IMG/VR virus record: IMGVR_UViG_3300042355_000652
Coordinates: 1-36,031 of that record
DNA length: 36,031 nucleotides
Reading direction: 5' to 3' (one strand)
Origin: a virus
A program made the position numbers and the translations under genes. This document shows, piece after piece, positions 29,283 to 36,031 of the stretch. The first letter of the stretch is position 1, and every line of letters starts with the position of its first letter. Below the pieces are notes generated by a model. It saw nothing but the letters and a program-made list of their open reading frames with translations, was not told the DNA's origin and did not search any database.

Positions 29283-29608
29283 TGGAGGCTGCCCGCCGCC
29301 TGGTCAAAGGCGACGCCGGCAGCCCGATCAACGACGAAGCGCTGGCCGCCTTCGGTCTGGTGCAGGTAGGTGAAGAACCAGACCGCCATTTCGGGGTCTG
29401 GCCGGAAAACTGGAAGACGGTCGAGGTATTCGGGGCGATGGGGACTCAATGGAACGCGGTCGGCATGGGTGGCGTGGTCGGGCTGCGCTATGAATCGCTG
29501 CCGGCCGTCATGCGCTATTGCGCCGTGCCGCCCGCGGATCGGGCCCACGTATTCCATGGCCTGCGCACCATGGAGCGCGCCGCCCTCGAGGTGATCAATG
29601 GCCGCTAA
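29282..29608 (+). CDS. Tail assembly chaperone T-like (reached by frameshift)
   Basis: A 108-residue reading frame in the -1 frame relative to the G-like gene. ATG 29282 overlaps the G stop but has no ribosome site, so production as a GT fusion is more likely. It contains NDEALAAFGLVQVGEEPDRH, then FGVWPENWKTVEVFGAMGTQ, and WNAVGMGGVVGLRYESLPAV, features of small phage proteins that occupy this slot (DUF1799-like). The fusion would be about 218 residues. In lambda, GT binds the tape measure and recruits tube protein. It overlaps the tape measure gene by 11 bases. Confidence 0.8.
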   Translation: MEAARRLVKGDAGSPINDEALAAFGLVQVGEEPDRHFGVWPENWKTVEVFGAMGTQWNAVGMGGVVGLRYESLPAVMRYCAVPPADRAHVFHGLRTMERAALEVINGR

Positions 29609-31376
29609 CGACACCAAGATCGTCATCACCGCCGAAGACCGCGCCACCGCGGTATTCGGCAAGATGCAGCAGTCGCTCGGCTCGCTGACGGCATCCATGC
29701 CGGCGCTCGGCGCGGCGCTGTCGGCCGGCGGCTTTTCGGCCATGATCAAGGGCACCATCGACGCCGCCGACAATCTCAACGACCTGTCGCAGCGGATCGG
29801 CATCGGCATCAAGGACCTCGGCGGCTGGACGCTGGCGGCCAACCAGTCCGGCACCAGCATCGAATCGGTGGCCAAGGGCGTCAAAGGCCTGTCGACCTAC
29901 ATGGTCGAGCATAGCGACAAACTGCGCGCCGCCGGCATCACTGCCACCGATGCCAACGGCGCCATGGTGCAGCTGGCCGACCTGTTCGCCAGCATGCCCG
30001 ATGGCGTCGAAAAGACGGCGCTGGCCGTGCAGCTGTTCGGCAAGGCCGGCATGGACATGATCCCCATGCTGAACCAGGGCAGCCGGGGCCTGGCCGAAGC
30101 GCAGGAAAAGGCCGCGGAATACGGCCAGCGCATGGCGGAACTGGCGCCGGATGCCGATCGCTTTAATGATCAGATCGCAGAAATGGCGCTGCACTCCAAG
30201 GCGCTTGGCATCAACGTCACGCAATACGTGATCGGCCCGCTGAACAACATGGCCGAGGCGCTGAACAACCTGGCCTCCGGCGGCGCAAAAGCCGAGAAGC
30301 AAATGGCCTGGCTGGCTGATCATGGGCACCCGATCGCCAAGGCGGTGATGGCCTGGTCCGGCGTATTCAAAAGCATGGGCCTCGGCGAAACCCGCAGCCA
30401 GGGCTACACCGGGCCCAAAAACGCCGCCGGGCTGCCAGCAAGCGAGGAAGAATTGTTCTCCGCGGCCACCGACGCCTATGAAGCGCAGCGCGGATCGCGC
30501 GCCCGCGCCGCCGGCCTGCTCGACAAATCCAAGGCCGGCAGCGCCGGCGCCGCCGCGAAATACAAGCGCGGCTTCGACCCCGAAGCCGACTTCTGGTTCG
30601 CCGTCGAGGAAGCCCAGCGCAAGGCCGCCAAGGCGACGATGGACGCCAACGACAAGGAAATGGAAGCCCTCGAGAAAAAGCGCATCGCCATGGAAGAAAT
30701 GGCCGAGAAGCGCATGGAGACCAATCGCATTGAAATGGAAGGCGAAGAAGCCATCCGCGAATCACTCGAAAAAACCAGCAAGGTCGGCAAGGATGGCTTT
30801 GTTGACCTGACCAACGCCATCGAATCGTGGGGCAACAAGGCCGCCGACACTTTCGCCGAGTTTGCGGTGACCGGCAAGGCATCGTTCGGTGACCTGGTTA
30901 ATTCGATGCTTATGGACATCGCCCGGCTGCAGGCCAAGCAGATGCTCGACCCGATCACCAAGGGCGCCAGCAGCTGGCTAAGTGGTGCGTTGAGCGGTAG
31001 CTTTGGCGGCCTGTTCGGCGGCGGCGGATCTGCCGGCGGCGAGTGGGACTTCGGCCCGGCCGCGCCCGACATGAGTGGCTTTAGCTTCGCCGGCGGCGGC
31101 TACACCGGTGGCGGCTCGCGCTCGGGCGGTCTCGACGGCCAGGGCGGCTTCATGGCCATGCTGCACCCGCAGGAGACGGTTATCGACCACGCGCGCGGCG
31201 GCGGCTCGGGCGCGCCCAATGTCGCGGTAAACATCATCAACCAGAGTGGCCAGCCGGTCACGGGCAAGCAACAGGGCGCCCCATCGTTTGACGGTAGCAA
31301 TTGGGTGATCTCGGTGGTAATGGAAGCCGCCGGCAGCAACCCAGGCTTTCGCGCCGCGATGGGGTTAGGCCGATAG
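29598..31376 (+). CDS. Tape measure protein
   Basis: A 592-residue protein. The N-terminal ~230 residues have a tape-measure domain (AEDRATAVFGKMQQSLGSLT, then GQRMAELAPDADRFNDQIA). A charged coiled-coil (about 335-395) follows. The lambda-H-like C-terminal part (FGDLVNSMLMDIARLQAKQM, then a Gly-rich stretch to FAGGGYTGGG and HPQETVID) is present. The protein sets tail length. By the usual ~0.15 nm per residue the tail would be near 90 nm, shorter than lambda (853 residues). Location after the chaperones is diagnostic. Confidence 0.93.
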   Translation: MAANDTKIVITAEDRATAVFGKMQQSLGSLTASMPALGAALSAGGFSAMIKGTIDAADNLNDLSQRIGIGIKDLGGWTLAANQSGTSIESVAKGVKGLSTYMVEHSDKLRAAGITATDANGAMVQLADLFASMPDGVEKTALAVQLFGKAGMDMIPMLNQGSRGLAEAQEKAAEYGQRMAELAPDADRFNDQIAEMALHSKALGINVTQYVIGPLNNMAEALNNLASGGAKAEKQMAWLADHGHPIAKAVMAWSGVFKSMGLGETRSQGYTGPKNAAGLPASEEELFSAATDAYEAQRGSRARAAGLLDKSKAGSAGAAAKYKRGFDPEADFWFAVEEAQRKAAKATMDANDKEMEALEKKRIAMEEMAEKRMETNRIEMEGEEAIRESLEKTSKVGKDGFVDLTNAIESWGNKAADTFAEFAVTGKASFGDLVNSMLMDIARLQAKQMLDPITKGASSWLSGALSGSFGGLFGGGGSAGGEWDFGPAAPDMSGFSFAGGGYTGGGSRSGGLDGQGGFMAMLHPQETVIDHARGGGSGAPNVAVNIINQSGQPVTGKQQGAPSFDGSNWVISVVMEAAGSNPGFRAAMGLGR

Positions 31377-31377
31377 C

Positions 31378-31725
31378 ATGGCCGCCTTCCCGACCCTGAC
31401 GCGCGGGCCGATCTACCCGCTTTCGCCGGATGGTGATCTTGAGGATGCCGCGCTGCGCAGCGACTTCACCGCCGGCTACGAGCAGACCCGCCCAAAATTC
31501 ACTCGCGCCCGGCGCAGCTTTGGCCTTAGCTACCGGCTGGAGGATGCCGATGTCGCCACCTTGCGCGCCTTCGAGCTAACCACGCTGGTGAACGGGTCGG
31601 ACGCATTTGTCTGGACGCACCCGCTGCGCGCCACCAGCCACACCGTGCGCCTGACAGCGCCAATCAAGTACGGCAAATCATCGTTCGGCCTGACAGACGT
31701 CAGCTTTACCATCCGGGAGGTCTGA
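31378..31725 (+). CDS. Minor tail protein (gpM-like)
   Basis: A 115-residue protein starting just after the tape measure stop. It contains FPTLTRGPIYPLSPDGDLED, SFGLSYRLEDADVATLRAFE, and ends YGKSSFGLTDVSFTIREV. These patterns resemble the minor tail proteins (gpM or equivalent) that form the distal tail ring beneath the tape measure. It is followed by the gpL-like gene after two bases. Family assignment by order and partial pattern. Confidence 0.7.
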   Translation: MAAFPTLTRGPIYPLSPDGDLEDAALRSDFTAGYEQTRPKFTRARRSFGLSYRLEDADVATLRAFELTTLVNGSDAFVWTHPLRATSHTVRLTAPIKYGKSSFGLTDVSFTIREV

Positions 31726-31727
31726 TC

Positions 31728-32342
31728 GTGCTGAACCTTCCACTCGCACTGCGCATCGAAAAAAACAAGCTGGTCTCCACCGCGCCGTGGCTGCTGCTGC
31801 TCGATGTGACCCTGCCGGATGCTACGCACATCCGGCTGGCGCGCAATACCGACGACGTGGTGTTTGGCGGCAACACCTACACCGCCTTCGCCTTCGAGCT
31901 GGACGAGGTCAAGACCGGCGGCGATGGCCGCATCCAGGGTGTGGGCCTGCGCGTGGCCAACCCGGCGCGGGCGCTGCAGCCCTACCTTGAGGCATACGAA
32001 GGCCTGATCGGCTGTGCCGTCACGCTGGCCGTGGTACATGCCGCCAACCTGGCAGAAGACTACACCGAGCTGACGCTATCGTGGGAGATTCTGGCCGCGC
32101 AGCCGGATGCCAACTGGATCAATTTTACGCTGGGCGCCATGAACCCGCTGCGGCGCCGCTTTCCGCTGCTGATGGCGGCGCCGCGCTCGTGCCACTGGAT
32201 GTACAAGGGGGCCGAGTGCGCCTCGACGAACGTCGCCACCACTTGCGCCCGCACGCTGGATGCGTGCCGCACGCTGGGCAATTCGCACCGCTTTGGCGGG
32301 CGCCCAGGCGTCGCCGGCGCACCAAGGTTTTCTTCGCGATGA
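31728..32342 (+). CDS. Minor tail protein L-like (Fe-S cluster binding type)
   Basis: A 204-residue protein. The N-terminal ~150 residues are beta-rich (LLLLDVTLPDATHIRLARNT, then VFGGNTYTAFAFELDEV). The C-terminal part carries four cysteines in CHWMYKGAEC...CARTLDAC, the arrangement of gpL, which binds a [4Fe-4S] cluster in lambda-type tails. It overlaps the gpK-like gene by four bases. Order M-L-K-J is the classic one. It functions in the tail tip initiator complex. Confidence 0.82.
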   Translation: MLNLPLALRIEKNKLVSTAPWLLLLDVTLPDATHIRLARNTDDVVFGGNTYTAFAFELDEVKTGGDGRIQGVGLRVANPARALQPYLEAYEGLIGCAVTLAVVHAANLAEDYTELTLSWEILAAQPDANWINFTLGAMNPLRRRFPLLMAAPRSCHWMYKGAECASTNVATTCARTLDACRTLGNSHRFGGRPGVAGAPRFSSR

Positions 32343-32728
32343 AGCATATCGAACCCAACCTGGGCGACCTGGTTTTTTCCGACTACGCCGCCGGTGGGCG
32401 TGGCGCGGGTAAATATGACTGCTTTGGGCTATTTGCCGAGGTCTGTCGGCGGCGCGGTGTTGCCGTGCCGGCGCACCCGACGCCGGATGATCTCGGCCTG
32501 CGTGAGGCGGCGATACTCGATGGTGCTGCGCACTGGGTGCCGCTGATCAAGCCCGAGCCGTGGTGCGGCGTCGCCTTTCGCATCGGCCCCTTTGTGGCGC
32601 ACATGGGCGTAGTGCTGGAAGACTGCGAGCAGTTCATTCACGCCGACCGCAAGATCGGCATCACCATCGATCGGCTCGACAGCCCGCGCTGGGCGCGGCG
32701 CATTGCGGGGTTTTACCGTGCGCCCTGA
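32339..32728 (+). CDS. Tail tip NlpC/P60-like peptidase (gpK-like)
   Basis: A 129-residue protein from ATG 32339. KYDCFGLFAEVCRRRG supplies the catalytic Cys of the NlpC/P60 family; the His is likely in VAHMGVVLED and the third residue in FIHADRK. NlpC/P60 enzymes cut peptidoglycan peptides. gpK acts in tail assembly or DNA injection. It lacks the N-terminal JAB1-like domain of lambda gpK, so it is the short version. It overlaps the J gene by 11 bases. Confidence 0.82.
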   Translation: MKHIEPNLGDLVFSDYAAGGRGAGKYDCFGLFAEVCRRRGVAVPAHPTPDDLGLREAAILDGAAHWVPLIKPEPWCGVAFRIGPFVAHMGVVLEDCEQFIHADRKIGITIDRLDSPRWARRIAGFYRAP

Positions 32729-35700
32729 TCAGGTAATCATCAACCCGCCGACAGCGCTGGACCCGGTGCGCCTGATCGTCGTGCGTAATCCGTTCGATCG
32801 GCGCGAGCGCGATGAGCGGCTGATCGCCGTGCCGTCAGCGCCGACTATCGAGGCGCTGGTCGGTGAATACCTGCCCGCTGGCACCAGTGACGGCGCCAGT
32901 AATGGCACTGAGTTGGTGGTGTCGGTCAATGGCGAAGTTGTGCCGCGCGACGCCTGGGCCAGCCGCACCATCACCGCCGGCGACCAGATGATAGCCATGC
33001 CGGTAGTGCATGGCGGCGACAACGGAATTCTCGGCGCCGTGCTGTCCGTGGCGTTGATGGTGGTGGCGCCAGGCATTGGCGCTGCCATTGCTTCGTCGAT
33101 GGGGCTTGGCGCCATTGCCACCATCGGCAGCTTTACGCTCACCTGGGGCACGGTGATCGGCGTTGGCGTCAGCATGCTCGGCTCGGCCCTGATCGGCTCG
33201 CTCACCGCGCCGGATCATCCGCAACTACCATCTGCCGCGCCCCTGCAGTCGTATGACGCCAGCCCGTCCTATTCCTGGCAGCCGGTCACCACGCAAGAGC
33301 CCGGCGGCGTCGTGGCCCGCGCCTATGGCCGCGTCAAGCTGCATGGCAACATCATTGCCGGCTATATCGAAAACACCGGCGACACCGGAGCCAAGCAGGT
33401 GGCGCATGTGCTGATCGACCTTGGCCTTGGCCCTTATGCGGCGCTGACTGATTTCAAAATCAACGACCAGGCGCTGGCCAACTATGCCGGGGTAACCTTG
33501 ATCGAGCGGCTTGGCGAACTGGATCAGGAGCTCATCCCCGACTTTTCCGATACGCGCCTGACGCGCCAGATCGGCGCCAAAGTCGTCAAGGACTCCCCTG
33601 TAACCAGAGCCACGGTCGGAAACGATTACGACGCCCTTGATGTCGTGGTGGTATTCCCCCAGGGCCTGTTTTACGCAAACGACTCGGGCGGCCTGTCAAC
33701 GCATACCGTGGATTTCACCATCGAGGTGTCCGTGGATGGCGGCCGGACATGGTATCAGGCGGCCACGCGCGTTTATGAAACCACGACACTCACCAGTGCA
33801 GGCGTCTGGACTCTCGGCCGATGGGCCGCCGATCGCCCGGATGTCTGGATTGAGCGTGAGCGCGGCAGCACCGTGCGCACCGATCACACCGAAGGCGAGC
33901 TGCAATACAACGACTTTTTCGGGCAGTACCACCTGTGGCACTGGGTAACCGGAACCATCACGCTGCGCGTCAATGCGCTGGTTGGCTGGACCGTTTCTGC
34001 CGCCAGCCAGCAACCGATCCGCAAGACCCTCAACATCCCCCGCCTGCGGCGCGGCACCACGTATCAGGTGCGCGTCACCAACCTTACCACCGACCAGACC
34101 AGCAACCGCTACGGCGACGACATGTATCTCGCCGAAATCAACGAGATCCTCTACGACGATTTCCAGTACCCACGCACCGCGCTGGTTGGCATCAAGGCGC
34201 TGGCCACCGATCAGCTTTCGGGCGGCATCCAGTTCTCCTGCCTGGCGGATACCGCCATCGTCCGCGTCTGGAACGGCACGGCTTGGTCGGCCAGCTTTAG
34301 CCGCAACCCGGCATGGATCTGCTGGGACATCCTGACGCAGCCGGTGTTCGACAACAACCACGCCGTGGTGCGCTACGACGGGCTGGACCCCTCGCGCCTT
34401 AATCTTTCCGCCTTTTACGCCTGGGCGCAGTGGTGCGATGCCGACGTGCCTGGCCCGGCCGGCATGGAGCCCCGCTGCCAGTTCGACGGCATCTTCGACA
34501 CGCCAACGTCGGCCTGGGAAGCCGCGCTTGAGGTTGCCGCCAGTGCCCGCGCCACGGTATTGATGCGCGGCACCACCGTCACCGTGGTATGGGATCGCGC
34601 CCGCACTCTGCCGGCGCAGGTATTCAGCGTTGGCAATACGCTGGCCGACTCTTTCAAGGAAACCTTCCTGCCGATGCAGGACCGCGCTGGCGCCATCGAA
34701 GTCGAATTCATGAACGCCGCCGACGATCACGTGCGCGACAAGATCGTCGTCGTCAATTCCGGTGTGGTCGAGGCCGCTGCAGAGCGTGTGCAGTTTTCCA
34801 ATCGCGGCATCCGCCGCGCCTCGCAAGCCTGGCGCGAAGCCATGTTCCGCCTGAAGCGCAACGAGCTGCTGCGCCGCACGGCAGAAATCAGCGTGGAAAT
34901 CGACGCCCTGGCCTGTGAAGTCGGCGACATGATCTACGTGCAGGATGATGTCGCGCGCTGGGGTGAAGGCGGGCGCATCATCAGCGGCACCACCACCACG
35001 CTGGCGCTGGACAAAGAGGTCGCGCTGGTGGGCGGCACCGCCTATACCGTCACGCTGCGCATGGCCGACGACACCATCGCCACGCGCTCGATCACCACAC
35101 CGCCCGGCACCGTCAGCAGCATCACCGTCAGCAGCGCATTCCCGGCCACGCCAGCAGCGCATGACGTGTGGGCCATTGCCACCACGGACCGCACCATCAA
35201 GCCATTTATTGTGATCGCCGTCAGCCGCGATGGCGACCAGCGCGCCACGCTCTCGCTGATCGAATACAACGCCAGCCTGTACGGCATCGACGCTGGCGCG
35301 GCCACTATCCCCACCGCTGATGTCTCCTGGCGACCGGCGGCTACGGTATCGGGCCTGACGCTGCGTGAAGGCATGTTCCGCGCCGCGGACGGCGCCATTG
35401 TGGTGTACATCGACGTGCATTTCGACAAATCGGCCGATTGCCGGGCGGGCCGCGTCAGCGTCGCCGGCTGGGCCGATGAAGACGCAACGGCCGGGTATCG
35501 GCGCCTGATCGGCGCAGTATCCGGCGAGACCTACACCGTACAGGTGGCACCAGTCGACCACCTGGGCCGGCTTGCTGCGCCCGCTACATGGCAGACCGCC
35601 AGCATTGCCGTGGTGGGCAAGCTCGCACCGCCGGCCGATGTGCCCTGGTTCTCAATCGAAGGCACAACCGTATCATGGGGCGCCGTATCCGATGTGGACG

Positions 35701-36031
35701 TGGCTGGCTACCGCCTGCGCTGGATACCAGGAACCTCGACCGACTGGGGGCAGGCACAGCCGCTGCACGAAGGCTTGGTGACCGAATCACCCTGGGGGCT
35801 GCGGATCACGCCATCAGGCGAGGCCACGCTGCTGATAAAGGCGGTCGACACCTCAGGCAACGAATCACTGGAGCCCGCTGCGATCGCGGTCAATCTTGGC
35901 GATCCGGTGGTCGCCAACATCATCGCCACGGAAGACCTGTACGCCAATGGCTTTCCCGGCCTGATCGCCGGCGCGTCGATCTCCGGCGGCGATCTGCTGG
36001 CCGACAGCACAGCGTCGATCTGGAATCCAAA
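32718..36031 (+). CDS. Tail tip (host specificity) protein J-like, N-terminal part, runs off window
   Basis: The reading frame starts at GTG 32718, overlapping the gpK-like gene by 11 bases, and stays open to the right edge (1104 codons visible). Early hydrophobic segments (ILGAVLSVALMVVAPGIGAA and neighbouring) are typical of the I-like/J N-terminus. The body contains conserved J features (RAYGRVKLHGNIIAGYIENT, EVSVDGGRTWYQAA, NPAWICWDILTQPVFDNN). Late fibronectin-like domains follow (VSWRPAATVSGLTLREGMFR, then DVDVAGYRLRWIPGTSTDWG). J forms the tail tip fibre and binds the receptor; its C-terminus is at bases 1-211 if the ends belong to the same gene. Confidence 0.9.
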   Translation, partial: MRPDQVIINPPTALDPVRLIVVRNPFDRRERDERLIAVPSAPTIEALVGEYLPAGTSDGASNGTELVVSVNGEVVPRDAWASRTITAGDQMIAMPVVHGGDNGILGAVLSVALMVVAPGIGAAIASSMGLGAIATIGSFTLTWGTVIGVGVSMLGSALIGSLTAPDHPQLPSAAPLQSYDASPSYSWQPVTTQEPGGVVARAYGRVKLHGNIIAGYIENTGDTGAKQVAHVLIDLGLGPYAALTDFKINDQALANYAGVTLIERLGELDQELIPDFSDTRLTRQIGAKVVKDSPVTRATVGNDYDALDVVVVFPQGLFYANDSGGLSTHTVDFTIEVSVDGGRTWYQAATRVYETTTLTSAGVWTLGRWAADRPDVWIERERGSTVRTDHTEGELQYNDFFGQYHLWHWVTGTITLRVNALVGWTVSAASQQPIRKTLNIPRLRRGTTYQVRVTNLTTDQTSNRYGDDMYLAEINEILYDDFQYPRTALVGIKALATDQLSGGIQFSCLADTAIVRVWNGTAWSASFSRNPAWICWDILTQPVFDNNHAVVRYDGLDPSRLNLSAFYAWAQWCDADVPGPAGMEPRCQFDGIFDTPTSAWEAALEVAASARATVLMRGTTVTVVWDRARTLPAQVFSVGNTLADSFKETFLPMQDRAGAIEVEFMNAADDHVRDKIVVVNSGVVEAAAERVQFSNRGIRRASQAWREAMFRLKRNELLRRTAEISVEIDALACEVGDMIYVQDDVARWGEGGRIISGTTTTLALDKEVALVGGTAYTVTLRMADDTIATRSITTPPGTVSSITVSSAFPATPAAHDVWAIATTDRTIKPFIVIAVSRDGDQRATLSLIEYNASLYGIDAGAATIPTADVSWRPAATVSGLTLREGMFRAADGAIVVYIDVHFDKSADCRAGRVSVAGWADEDATAGYRRLIGAVSGETYTVQVAPVDHLGRLAAPATWQTASIAVVGKLAPPADVPWFSIEGTTVSWGAVSDVDVAGYRLRWIPGTSTDWGQAQPLHEGLVTESPWGLRITPSGEATLLIKAVDTSGNESLEPAAIAVNLGDPVVANIIATEDLYANGFPGLIAGASISGGDLLADSTASIWNP

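Noticed and set aside
33696-35561. 621-codon minus-strand open frame
   Set aside because: Antisense to the J-like gene; no recognisable protein motif and no ribosome site.

Overview
The window is almost entirely bacteriophage DNA: a GC-rich, lambda-like siphovirus genome with a temperate lifestyle. No host housekeeping genes, rRNA or tRNA genes were seen. GC content (roughly two thirds by eye), strong AAGGAG-type ribosome binding sites and the protein styles fit a phage or prophage of a GC-rich proteobacterium. A beta-proteobacterial host is my best guess, from general similarity only. The window begins in the last ~70 codons of a tail-tip J-like protein and ends inside a J-like protein that runs off the right edge, so it looks like one nearly complete genome (about 36 kb) opened inside gene J.

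Layout. (1) 1-4059: end of J, a small fibre-like protein, then a complete diversity-generating retroelement (DGR): target protein with a C-terminal variable repeat, Avd, template repeat, reverse transcriptase. The two repeats are 115 bp long and, by hand alignment, differ only where the template has adenine (19 of 28 adenines substituted). (2) 4059-6660: lysis cassette with a small lipoprotein, a transglutaminase-like protein, two holin-like membrane proteins, an M15 peptidase endolysin and nested Rz/Rz1 spanins. (3) 6772-11665, minus strand: large serine integrase, a chain of small overlapping early genes, a superinfection-immunity protein and a CI-like repressor. (4) 11711-12474: divergent promoter, Cro-like gene that appears leaderless, a strong terminator, and small regulators. 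(5) 12515-16027: gpZ-like protein, primase-helicase, then a repeat-rich non-coding region with nine CAGGGT/ACCCTG elements (candidate origin or cos). (6) 16028-20909: terminase small subunit, two small genes, a ParB-domain DNA methyltransferase containing a 9-G tract, terminase large subunit, Mor-like regulator. (7) 20942-36031: head and tail morphogenesis in lambda-like order: gpW-like, portal, fused protease-capsid, head-tail joining, tail terminator, tail tube, tail chaperones with a canonical -1 slippery site, tape measure, M/L/K-like tail tip proteins, J.

How it works together. The repressor and Cro-like protein probably compete for shared half-sites (GCTAAAC-like) at two divergent early promoters. 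The integrase establishes lysogeny and the Imm-like protein may block superinfection. Late genes build a long flexible tail whose distal, DGR-diversified C-type-lectin-like protein would let the phage change receptor specificity. The most notable systems are the DGR, the compact regulatory devices (leaderless start, frameshift, internal capsid start, duplicated 55-bp element) and the unexplained repeat array upstream of terminase.
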